DNA from: an uncultured Opitutales bacterium
GTDB lineage: Bacteria; Verrucomicrobiota; Verrucomicrobiia; Opitutales; Intestinicryptomonadaceae
Direction: 5' to 3'
Length of the DNA: 30,884 nucleotides
Assembly (NCBI GenBank): GCA_900546565.1
Contig: URDC01000019.1
Coordinates: 1 to 30,884, forward strand
Both the position numbers and the translations under genes were made by a program. Shown piece by piece: positions 24,099 through 30,884 of this stretch (position 1 is its first letter; each line of letters starts with the position of its first letter). The notes under the pieces were generated by a model. That model was not told the DNA's origin and did not search any database. It saw only the letters and a list, made by a program, of their open reading frames with translations.

Positions 24099-25946
24099 AT
24101 GCCCGTCCGCGAACTAGAACTGCTCTCGCCCGCGCGAGATACCCAAACCGCCCGCGCGGCGATACTCGCGGGCGCGGACAGCGTCTACATAGGCGCGAAT
24201 GCGTTCGGCGCGAGAGCCGAGGCGGCAAATTCGCTTGAAGACATCGCCGACTTGTGCGGTTTCGCCCACGTCTACGGCTGCAAAATCTACGCGGCAATCA
24301 ACACGATTTTGACCGACGCCGAACTGCCGAAAGCCTGCAAGCTTGTCGAAGACCTGCGCGGAGCGGGCGTCGACGCCGCGATTGTTCAGGATATGGGGCT
24401 TGTGCGTGAATGCAAAAGCCCCATGCCCTTCCACGCAAGCACGCAGTGCCACTTGACCACGCCCGAAAAAGCGCGTTTTTTGGACGCCTGCGGCTTCGAC
24501 ACGCTCGTGCTCGCCCGCGAGCTCACCCTCGACGAAATCAGCAAAATACACACCGCCGTCGATAACCGCCTTGAATGCTTCGTCCACGGCGCGTTGTGCG
24601 TTTCGTATAGCGGGCAGTGTTACCTGAGCGCGGCAATAGGCGGGCGCAGCGGCAACCGCGGCGTGTGCGCCCAGCCGTGCCGAATGAAATATTCGCTTGT
24701 CGATTCCGACGGAAAACATATCCGCAGCGACGCGTATTTTCTGAGCCTGCGCGATATGAACCGCAGCAAAAGCCTGCGCGAATTAATCGACGCGGGCGTG
24801 AGCGTTTTCAAAATCGAGGGACGCCTTAAAAACGCAGACTACGTAAAAAACACCACCGCCTATTACCGCCGCGAGCTCGACAAAATAATAGCCGAAAATC
24901 CCGACAAATACGCGCGTTCCTCATTCGGCGAAAGCGAAATCAAATTCGCGCCCGCGCCCGAAAAAACGTTCTCCCGCGCGTGGACTGAATACCACCTGCA
25001 CGGCGTTTCGGCGGGCAACGAAAGCTTTGCCTCGCCGAAGGCGCGGGGCGAATTTATAGGCGCGGCGCAGACCGTTTTCAACGGCGGCTTCGCGATGAAA
25101 AACGCCGACAAAATTTTTTCGAACGGCGACGGGCTTTTCATAGAGGGCGCAAAACCGTTCGGGGCAAACGTCCAGAAAACCGCGGGCGACAAGGTTTTTT
25201 TGGCGACTCCGTTCGGCGTCCCGAAAGTAAACGCGGGCGATAAAATATGGCGCAACAAGGACACCGCTTTCGAAAAATCGCTGCAACTGCCGATGTCAAG
25301 ACGCCGCAAAATCTCCCTCGGCTTCGCCGAAACACCGACATCTTGGCGGCTTAGCGCGGCGACGGAAAACGGAGTCTTCGCGCAAATCGAAATCCCGAAA
25401 TCGGGAAACGCGAACGCCGAAAATTTCGACGCCGCAAAATCGCGCTTTTGCGAAAATATCTCAAAATTCGGCAGCACGCCTTTTAAGGTCGCGGCACTGG
25501 ATTTTTGCGCAAAGACGCTGCCGCAGTTGAAGGCGTCGCAGATAAACGAATTGCGCCGAAAGCTTGCAAACGCGCTCATGCAAAACATACTCTCCGACGC
25601 CGAAAAAACGCGCCTTGCCTCGCACCGCCGCCCGCCGCAAAAGACGGAATTTGCAACGCCGCCGTTTGCCGTCGACAAATTCCTGAACATCTACAATTCC
25701 GCCGCAATGCGGTTCTACCGCGAAATGGGCTTCCCCGCGCGCGATTACGCGCCCGAAACCCAAACATCGCTCAAAGGCGAACGCGTAATGACAACCCGAC
25801 ACTGCATTTTGCGCGAACTTGGAATGTGCAAAAAAATCAACCCGCCGAAAAATTTCAAAGAGCCGTTCTACCTCGAAAACAATTCAGTCCGCCTGCGAAT
25901 CAACTTCGATTGTCCCCACTGCGCTATGACTCTTGTTGCTTCGTAA
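24099..25946 (+). CDS. rlhA: U32-family protein, RlhA-like (23S rRNA C2501 hydroxylase)
   Basis: Protein of 615 residues with the U32 'peptidase' core at about residues 5-280: LELLSPARD, ADSVYIGANAFGAR, FHASTQCHLTT, and the U32 signature LECFVHGALCVSYSGQCYLS with conserved cysteines, then NRGVCAQPCRMKY and VFKIEGRLKNADYV. The middle part fits the DUF3656-type region. The C-terminus has MTTRHCILRELGMCKK and NFDCPHC, a cysteine set shared with RlhA/YdcP and probably binding iron or an Fe-S cluster. E. coli RlhA (653 aa) makes 5-hydroxycytidine in 23S rRNA. Other U32 proteins (TrhP, UbiU) lack this full-length layout, so RlhA is the best call. The start is the ATG at 24099. Confidence 0.83.
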   Translation: MPVRELELLSPARDTQTARAAILAGADSVYIGANAFGARAEAANSLEDIADLCGFAHVYGCKIYAAINTILTDAELPKACKLVEDLRGAGVDAAIVQDMGLVRECKSPMPFHASTQCHLTTPEKARFLDACGFDTLVLARELTLDEISKIHTAVDNRLECFVHGALCVSYSGQCYLSAAIGGRSGNRGVCAQPCRMKYSLVDSDGKHIRSDAYFLSLRDMNRSKSLRELIDAGVSVFKIEGRLKNADYVKNTTAYYRRELDKIIAENPDKYARSSFGESEIKFAPAPEKTFSRAWTEYHLHGVSAGNESFASPKARGEFIGAAQTVFNGGFAMKNADKIFSNGDGLFIEGAKPFGANVQKTAGDKVFLATPFGVPKVNAGDKIWRNKDTAFEKSLQLPMSRRRKISLGFAETPTSWRLSAATENGVFAQIEIPKSGNANAENFDAAKSRFCENISKFGSTPFKVAALDFCAKTLPQLKASQINELRRKLANALMQNILSDAEKTRLASHRRPPQKTEFATPPFAVDKFLNIYNSAAMRFYREMGFPARDYAPETQTSLKGERVMTTRHCILRELGMCKKINPPKNFKEPFYLENNSVRLRINFDCPHCAMTLVAS

Positions 25947-25998
25947 TGTTTGGAAAACCGCGAGGGCTTGCTTTTGAATTGAATTTTTCTTTTTTGTC

Positions 25999-26206
25999 GC
26001 TCAGCTCTTGGCTTCGCCAATTCAAGGTGGGATAGTGCTAATGCACAGACCTCCCGAGGAAACCAGCTTCGGCTGAGAATACGCGTGTGAACTGGCTAAA
26101 ACGGCTGAGGCTCGTTCTAAAAGACGCGGCTTCATAAGGCGATGCGTACTTAGGTACGTGAGCCGCAATGAAACCGTCTTTTAGTCGAGAGCCTCCCGTT
26201 GCGAAT
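25999..26206 (+). ncRNA. Candidate structured RNA of unknown family
   Basis: No coding signal is seen in this gap. Visible pairings: GTGC-TAAT-GCAC (26035-26046); CAGC-TTCG-GCTG (26064-26075), which as RNA is a C(UUCG)G tetraloop on the plus strand; CCAG/CTGG around it (26063-26066/26092-26095); and a long hairpin 26107-26195 built from GAGGCTC/GAGCCTC, CTAAAAGACG/CGTCTTTTAG (26117-26126/26175-26184), TTCAT/ATGAA, GGC/GCC and GCGTAC-TTAG-GTACGT. CTCAGC (26000-26005) could close on GCTGAG (26104-26109). The UUCG loop favours the plus strand, but strand and ends are uncertain. It shows no match to tmRNA, SRP RNA or RNase P signatures that I know. Confidence 0.5.
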
Positions 26207-26282
26207 CTAAAAAAACAAAGGCGGAATTGCCGTAGGCAATCGCCGCCTCTTCACTACATTTAAAAATTTCGCAACGGGAGGC
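26191..26282. repeat. 15-bp inverted repeat enclosing a hairpin element
   Basis: GCCTCCCGTTGCGAA (26191-26205) is the perfect reverse complement of 26268-26282. Inside lies element 7 of the interspersed family: GGCGG-A-ATTGCC (26220-26231), loop GTA, GGCAAT-CG-CCGCC (26235-26247), then TTCACTACATTTAAAAAT. Read leftward, the inner hairpin is followed by TTTGTTTTTTT, so it could terminate fabG transcription. The left arm shares seven bases with the lower stem of the neighbouring RNA hairpin, so the two structures compete. Confidence 0.82.
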
Positions 26283-26296
26283 GTCCTCAGTTGTTT

Positions 26297-27043
26297 TTAC
26301 ATGTAGAGGCCGCCGTTGATGCCCAACACCTGCCCCGTGATGTAGGAGGCTTGGTCAGAGGCAAGAAATAAACACGCCGAGGCGATGTCGGACGTCGAAC
26401 CCATCTTACGCATCGGAATAAGCGGCATAACGGAATCGACTATCGACTTCGGCAAAACGGAAGTCATATCGGTTTCGATAAATCCAGGGGCTATGGCGTT
26501 GACGGTGATGTTGCGCGAAGCGACCTCTTTGGCGACCGACTTGGTGAGCCCTATCAAGCCCGCTTTGGCGGCGGAGTAGTTGACCTGCCCCATATTGCCC
26601 ATCTGCCCCGAGAGGGAGGAAATGTTAATAATGCGCCCCCAGCGTTTGGACATCATGGCGCGGATTAGGTTGCGGGTGAGGTGGAAGGCTGAGGAGAGGT
26701 TGGTGGCGAGAACGCTGTCCCATTCTTCGTCGGACATACGCATTAGGAGGTTATCGCGCGTGATGCCCGCGTTGTTTACGAGAATGTCGACGCTGTCGTA
26801 TTTTTTGAGGATTTCGACGCACGCAGACTTGATTTCGGCGGGCTTGGAGACGTCGAAGGGCACGGACACCGCCTTGCCGCCCGAAGCGATGATTTCGTCG
26901 GCGACTTTCCCGCACGAGTCGGGATTCTTGCTCGAACAAATGACTTCGCAACCCGCCGCGGCGAACGACAATGCGATTTCCCTACCTATGCCCCTGCCAG
27001 CTCCGCTTACAAGGACGACTTTGTTTGTGTATGTCAATTCCAT
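26297..27043 (-). CDS. fabG: 3-oxoacyl-[acyl-carrier-protein] reductase
   Basis: NADPH-dependent short-chain dehydrogenase reducing beta-ketoacyl-ACP in fatty-acid elongation, 248 residues. Cofactor loop GAGRGIG is at 14-20 and NNAG at 90-93. The catalytic tetrad is N115, S142/S143, Y156 and K160 (YSAAKAGLIGLTK), followed by NAIAPGFIETDM and the C-terminal YITGQVLGINGGLYM, all typical of FabG. The start is the ATG at 27043 (MELTYTNKVVLV); 23 further in-frame codons upstream look unlike the family. No other fab or acp gene is adjacent, so another SDR role is possible, but similarity to FabG is strong. Confidence 0.9.
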   Translation of the reverse strand: MELTYTNKVVLVSGAGRGIGREIALSFAAAGCEVICSSKNPDSCGKVADEIIASGGKAVSVPFDVSKPAEIKSACVEILKKYDSVDILVNNAGITRDNLLMRMSDEEWDSVLATNLSSAFHLTRNLIRAMMSKRWGRIINISSLSGQMGNMGQVNYSAAKAGLIGLTKSVAKEVASRNITVNAIAPGFIETDMTSVLPKSIVDSVMPLIPMRKMGSTSDIASACLFLASDQASYITGQVLGINGGLYM

Positions 27044-27139
27044 AACGTCGCACTTATGACAGATAAAAAAAATAAGGGAAGCTTTTTTTGCGGAATGGGC
27101 GGATTCGGGCAAAATAAATAAAAAAGCGAGAAAAAGAGA

Positions 27140-27167
27140 TTGAAAAAATCGGGCAATTTTGCATAAA
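27140..27167 (+). promoter_or_regulatory. Candidate sdh operon promoter
   Basis: TTGAAA (27140-27145) and CATAAA (27162-27167) are spaced by 16 nt in the AT-rich divergent gap between fabG and sdhC. The predicted leader would be about 32 nt. Moderate by-eye match. Confidence 0.4.
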
Positions 27168-27205
27168 TCGCGCTTTCAATTTCACAAGATAACTGGAACA
27201 AAAAT

Positions 27206-28027
27206 ATGGGTAATATAAAAAATTCAATACTATCATCGCTGATAAAGAAGTTTGTGATGGCCGTCACGGGCTTTATCTTGGCGTCGTTCTTGTTGATTCA
27301 TATGCTGGGCAACCTTCAAACCCTCGAAGGTCCGAGCGCAATCAACGCCTACGCCAACTTCCTGCAAACGCTGCCCTGGGAGATTCTCTGGGGGTTCAGA
27401 TTCGCGCTGGCGGCAAGCTTTGTGCTGCACTTCGCGACGGCGTATCTGCTGTTTGTGGAGAACGTGAAGGCGCGTCCGCAGGCGTATGCTGTGAAAAAGT
27501 CGCAAGCCTGCACGCTGGCGGCACGCACGATGATTTACACGGGAACGATTATTTTGCTGTTCGCGGTTATCCATATTCTGCACTACACGGTTTTGTGCCT
27601 CAATCCCGAATTTACTTCCCTTGAATGGAAGGCGACTTCGGGTATGTATGAGGGAAAAGTTTTGCACGATGTCTATGCCATGCTGATTTTGGGATTTTCC
27701 AACGTCTGGGTTTCGGTCGGCTACATCGTGGCTATGTTCGCGATTGCGTTCCACCTCTCGCACGGAGTTTCGAGCATGTTCCAGAGTATCGGATTCAGAA
27801 ACGAAGCGTGGAGATACCGCCTCAACAAAATCGCGGTGGTATACTGCTTCGTGATTGCGGCGGGGTTCAGCGTAAATCCCGCGGCGGTTCTGATTTCGAA
27901 ATACACTGACTGCCAGATTGTTCCCGCAAAGCAGGTTCTTAAACAGTTCGAAGCAAAGAAGTCCGACAAGCAAATCTTCATCGATTACAGTGCCGCCTGC
28001 TGCGAAAAAGCCTGTGCGAAAAAATAA
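27206..28027 (+). CDS. sdhC: Succinate dehydrogenase/fumarate reductase cytochrome b subunit
   Basis: Membrane anchor of complex II, 273 residues with five hydrophobic helices, the layout of type B enzymes in which one large subunit carries two b hemes. Candidate heme ligands lie at H32 (LLIHMLGNL), H75 (VLHFATAY), H123/H126 (VIHILHY), H154 (VLHDVY) and H183/H186 (AFHLSHG). The tail is longer than usual and cysteine-containing (SAACCEKACAKK). It transfers electrons between menaquinone and the iron-sulfur subunit. It is first in the order sdhC-sdhA-sdhB. Confidence 0.93.
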   Translation: MGNIKNSILSSLIKKFVMAVTGFILASFLLIHMLGNLQTLEGPSAINAYANFLQTLPWEILWGFRFALAASFVLHFATAYLLFVENVKARPQAYAVKKSQACTLAARTMIYTGTIILLFAVIHILHYTVLCLNPEFTSLEWKATSGMYEGKVLHDVYAMLILGFSNVWVSVGYIVAMFAIAFHLSHGVSSMFQSIGFRNEAWRYRLNKIAVVYCFVIAAGFSVNPAAVLISKYTDCQIVPAKQVLKQFEAKKSDKQIFIDYSAACCEKACAKK

Positions 28028-28059
28028 CAACTGTTGTATATAATAGATAAGGCAATTTT

Positions 28060-30006
28060 ATGAATTTAGATTCCAAAATCCCAGAAGGCTCGATAGCCGA
28101 AAAGTGGTCGAACTTCAAATTTCACGCCAAGTTGGTGAACCCCTCGAACCGCCGTAAATTCAAGGTTATTGTTGTTGGCAGCGGTTTGGCGGGCGCAAGC
28201 GCGGCCGCGTCGCTTGCCGAACAGGGCTACAACGTGCTCTGCTTCTGCTATCAGGACAGTCCCAGACGCGCGCACTCGATTGCGGCGCAAGGCGGTATCA
28301 ATGCCGCCAAAAACTACCAGAATGACGGCGACAGCATCTACCGTTTGTTCTATGACACTGTCAAGGGCGGCGACTTCCGTTCGCGCGAGGCGAATGTCTA
28401 CCGTTTGGCGGAAGTCAGTGTAAACATCATCGACCAATGCGTTGCGCAGGGCGTTCCGTTTGCCCGCGAATACGGCGGCATGTTGGCGAACCGCTCGTTC
28501 GGCGGCGCACAGGTTAGCCGCACGTTCTATGCGAGAGGTCAGACGGGTCAGCAGCTGCTCTTGGGCGCGTACTCGGCTTTGGAAAGACAGATTGCTTTGG
28601 GAAAAGTCAAGATGTTCACGCGCCGCGAGATGCTCGACTTGGTCAAGGTCAAGGACGCGAAGTCGGGCGAAGAGCACGCAAAGGGCATTATTGTCCGCAA
28701 TCTCGTAAATGGCGACATTGAGCGTTATGCGGGCGACGCCGTTTTGCTTTGCACGGGCGGTTACGGCAATGTCTTCTATCTTTCGACAAATGCGCAGGGC
28801 TGCAATGTGACGGCGGCATACCGCTGCTACCGCCGCGGCGCGGGCTTTGCGAACCCCTGTTTTACGCAGATTCACCCGACCTGCATTCCGCAGCACGGCG
28901 ACCAGCAGAGCAAGCTCACGCTGATGAGCGAATCGCTCAGAAACGACGGCCGCGTATGGGTCCCGAAGAAGAGGGAAGACTGCGCGAAGAACCCCAACGA
29001 CATTGCGGAAGCCGACAGGGACTACTACCTCGAAAGAAAATACCCGAGTTTCGGCAACCTCGCCCCGCGCGACATTTCGTCGAGAGCGGCAAAGGAAGCT
29101 TGCGATGACGGCCGCGGCGTAGGCCCCGCAGTCAACGGCGAAAGGCGCGGCGTTTATCTGGACTTTGCCGACGCCATCAAGCGCGACGGCCTGAATGTCG
29201 TAAAGGAAAAATACGGCAACTTGTTTGATATGTACGAGCGTATCACGGGCGAAAATGCCTACAAGACGCCGATGAGAATTTATCCCGCATCGCACTATAC
29301 GATGGGCGGTTTGTGGGTAGACTACAACCTGCAAAGCACGATTCCGGGGCTGTTCGTGTTGGGAGAGGCGAACTTCTCCGACCACGGCGCGAACCGCTTG
29401 GGCGCGTCGGCTTTGATGCAAGGGCTGGCGGACGGATATTTCGTTATCCCCTACACTCTTCCCGACTATTTGGCGAGAGTGGGCGCGCAGAACGTCTCGA
29501 CGGAAGCTCCCGAATTTGCGGAAGTCGAAAAGGAAGTGAAGGCGAAAATCGCGAAATTGTTGGCGGTCAAGGGCACAAAGAGCCCGCGCTACTTCCACCT
29601 CAAACTCGGCAAAGCAATGTGGGAATACTGCGGTATGGCGCGTTCGAAGGAAAGCCTGACGAAGGTGCTGGAAATCATTCCGCAAATCCGCGAGGAATTC
29701 TGGAAGGACGTGAAGGTTGTCGGCGAAGAAGACACCATCAACACAGAGCTCGAAAGAGCCGGCAGAGTGGCGGACTTCCTCGAATTCGCGGAAATTATGG
29801 TGCGCGATGCGCTCAACCGCGAAGAAAGCTGCGGCGCGCATTTCAGAGTCGAATACCAGACGGACGACGGCGAAGCCAAGAGAAACGACGCGGAATACTC
29901 GTATGCGGCAGTCTGGGAATTCGCTGGCGACGGCAAAGAGCCGATTCTGCACAAGGAACCGATTACACACGACGAGGTTAAACCCGTAGTTCGTTCATAC
30001 AAATAA
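28060..30006 (+). CDS. sdhA: Succinate dehydrogenase/fumarate reductase flavoprotein subunit
   Basis: Catalytic FAD subunit of complex II interconverting succinate and fumarate, 648 residues. FAD loop VVGSGLAGASAA is at 38-49. The motif around H72 (HSIAAQGGIN) carries the histidine expected to bind FAD covalently. Active-site blocks: HPTCIPQHGDQQSKL, LRNDGRVW, ASHYTMGGLWVDYN, and GEANFSDHGANRLGASALMQGLADG. The segment spacing fits type B enzymes of Bacteroidota, delta-proteobacteria and similar. A perfect TATAAT (28039-28044) in the 32-nt gap after sdhC has no good -35. AAGG lies about 7 nt before the ATG. Confidence 0.96.
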   Translation: MNLDSKIPEGSIAEKWSNFKFHAKLVNPSNRRKFKVIVVGSGLAGASAAASLAEQGYNVLCFCYQDSPRRAHSIAAQGGINAAKNYQNDGDSIYRLFYDTVKGGDFRSREANVYRLAEVSVNIIDQCVAQGVPFAREYGGMLANRSFGGAQVSRTFYARGQTGQQLLLGAYSALERQIALGKVKMFTRREMLDLVKVKDAKSGEEHAKGIIVRNLVNGDIERYAGDAVLLCTGGYGNVFYLSTNAQGCNVTAAYRCYRRGAGFANPCFTQIHPTCIPQHGDQQSKLTLMSESLRNDGRVWVPKKREDCAKNPNDIAEADRDYYLERKYPSFGNLAPRDISSRAAKEACDDGRGVGPAVNGERRGVYLDFADAIKRDGLNVVKEKYGNLFDMYERITGENAYKTPMRIYPASHYTMGGLWVDYNLQSTIPGLFVLGEANFSDHGANRLGASALMQGLADGYFVIPYTLPDYLARVGAQNVSTEAPEFAEVEKEVKAKIAKLLAVKGTKSPRYFHLKLGKAMWEYCGMARSKESLTKVLEIIPQIREEFWKDVKVVGEEDTINTELERAGRVADFLEFAEIMVRDALNREESCGAHFRVEYQTDDGEAKRNDAEYSYAAVWEFAGDGKEPILHKEPITHDEVKPVVRSYK

Positions 30007-30024
30007 TACGCAACAGGCACTGAT

Positions 30025-30780
30025 ATGAAAATACATCTTAAAGTTTGGAGACAAAAAGACGCCAACGACAAGGGTCGTTTTGTAAAATACACAGTCGATA
30101 ACGTCAGCGAAGACAGCTCGTTTTTGGAAATGTTCGATATTTTGAACGAACAGCTTGTCGAGCAGGGTAAAGAGCCGATCGTTTTCGACCACGACTGCCG
30201 CGAGGGCATTTGCGGTATGTGCTCGATGACTATCAACGGCGTCCCGCACGGCCCCGAAAAGGAGACGACGGTTTGCCAGTTGCATATGCGCAAATTCAAG
30301 GACGGCGACACGATTGTTGTCGAACCGTGGAGAGCGGGTCCGTTCCCCGTTAAGAAGGACCTTATTGTCTCGCGCGACGCGCTCGAACTTATCCAGCAGG
30401 CGGGCGGCTACATTACTGCGCGCACTGGGTCGCCGCAGGACGCGAACGCGATTCTCATTCCCAAGAAGATTGCCGACAAGGCTATGGACGCCGCGCAGTG
30501 CATTGGCTGCGGCGCGTGTGTTGCCGCGTGCCCGAATGCGGCGGCGATGTTGTTTACTTCGGCAAAAGTCTGCCACCTCAACTATTTGCCGCAGGGCGCA
30601 CCCGAAAAAGACAAGCGCACGATTGCCATGGTCGAAAAAATGCAGGAGTTGGGCTTCGGCAACTGCACGAACTACGGCGAATGTCAGGCGGTCTGCCCGA
30701 AGGGTATCACGCTGGACTTCATCGCGAAGATGAACCGCGACTACGCATTGGCAAAAGCACGTCAGGTGTTGGAATCGTAA
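30025..30780 (+). CDS. sdhB: Succinate dehydrogenase/fumarate reductase iron-sulfur subunit
   Basis: Electron-transfer subunit of complex II, 251 residues. The [2Fe-2S] ligands are C58, C63, C66 and C84 (DCREGICGMC...VC). The [4Fe-4S] set is C159, C162 and C165 with C224 or a neighbouring cysteine in the usual crossed pattern (CIGCGACVAACP). The [3Fe-4S] set is drawn from C169, C214 and C220 (NCTNYGECQAVCP). Length and HGPEKETTVCQLHMRKF match type B SdhB/FrdB. It follows sdhA by 18 nt and is followed by a strong terminator, closing the operon. Confidence 0.96.
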   Translation: MKIHLKVWRQKDANDKGRFVKYTVDNVSEDSSFLEMFDILNEQLVEQGKEPIVFDHDCREGICGMCSMTINGVPHGPEKETTVCQLHMRKFKDGDTIVVEPWRAGPFPVKKDLIVSRDALELIQQAGGYITARTGSPQDANAILIPKKIADKAMDAAQCIGCGACVAACPNAAAMLFTSAKVCHLNYLPQGAPEKDKRTIAMVEKMQELGFGNCTNYGECQAVCPKGITLDFIAKMNRDYALAKARQVLES

Positions 30781-30801
30781 TTCGGATTTTTTGCAAAGGC
30801 G

Positions 30802-30835
30802 AACGTCGAGCGGGCTTCCGCTCGGCGTTTTTTTT
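30802..30835 (+). terminator. Rho-independent terminator of the sdh operon
   Basis: AACGTCGAGCGG (30802-30813) pairs with CCGCTCGGCGTT (30818-30829) around a GCTT loop, with one T-G wobble, and runs into eight T. It lies 21 nt after the sdhB stop. The remaining bases to the window end hold nothing recognisable except a terminal G-run. Confidence 0.92.
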
Positions 30836-30884
30836 GTTTTATGGGGAATCGGGAATTTGATTTTTTGAGGATGAGGGGGGGGGG

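Noticed and set aside
26060..26112. A TPP riboswitch, because GGCTGAGAAT followed by GAACTGGCTAA recalls THI-box sequence
   Set aside because: The full consensus (GGGGTGC arm, ACCTGATCTGG, CAGCGTAGGGA) is missing, and no thiamine gene follows on either strand.
28016..28044. Internal promoter for sdhA from the perfect TATAAT at 28039-28044
   Set aside because: No acceptable -35 or extended -10 accompanies it, and the gap between sdhC and sdhA is only 32 nt.
28066..29970. A 634-codon open frame antisense to sdhA
   Set aside because: Long antisense frames arise here from GC-biased third positions. The translation is Arg/Val/Phe-rich with no recognisable motif, while the sense strand encodes a clear SdhA. 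The same applies to other long overlays.
30877..30884. Terminal run of eight G
   Set aside because: At the very end of the sequence this is most likely an assembly or sequencing artefact; no feature is claimed.

Overview
The window reads as a dense, roughly 55-60% GC bacterial chromosome segment with 26 protein genes, one tRNA and short intergenic gaps. Gene content is housekeeping: hexuronate use, cysteine desulfuration, peptide uptake, histidine and chorismate biosynthesis, and respiration. There are no phage, transposase or plasmid genes. A three-subunit diheme-type (type B) succinate dehydrogenase, a receiver-SpoIIE phosphatase paired with an RsbW-like kinase, almost no Shine-Dalgarno sequences and a UxaC/LacI pair would fit a gut or host-associated member of the PVC group (for example Verrucomicrobiota, Opitutae). 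That placement is an inference from gene style, not a proven assignment.

Layout. 1-2540: glucuronate isomerase uxaC (-) and a divergent LacI-type regulator (+), sharing an 84-bp control region with a CG-centred operator that sits inside the uxaC promoter. 2541-2874: a repeat-filled convergent gap. 2875-4134: sufS (-). 4241-12253: an eight-gene leftward operon. It starts with a receiver/PP2C phosphatase and an RsbW-like ATPase, continues with a complete oligopeptide ABC importer in the order oppD-F-A-B-C, and ends with a BaiN/HI0933-type flavoprotein followed by a strong terminator. 12373-12531: initiator tRNA with its own promoter and terminator. 12667-18305: a six-gene leftward operon trxB-prmA-yhaM-like-rdgB-galM-exonuclease/BRCT. 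18452-19246: tatD (+). 19436-23006: leftward operon aroC-(degenerate CobW-like)-hisC-hisB. 23115-25946: a CPBP membrane protease and an RlhA-type U32 protein (+). 25947-26296: a gap with a strongly structured, unidentified RNA-like segment. 26297-27043: fabG (-). 27206-30780: sdhC-sdhA-sdhB (+) with a terminator.

Genes within operons are joined tightly, often by 4-nt ATGA/GTGA overlaps, so translational coupling probably replaces ribosome-binding sites. Where a promoter can be seen (uxaC, sufS, aroC), the -10 box lies only 6-10 nt from the start codon, which points to leaderless or near-leaderless transcripts.

The most unusual features are non-coding. A family of short hairpin elements occurs in the three convergent protein-coding gaps, always downstream of the leftward gene. 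The hairpin shape is kept while the stem sequence changes. Next to one of them, at 25999-26206, lies a candidate structured RNA that I could not assign to a known family.
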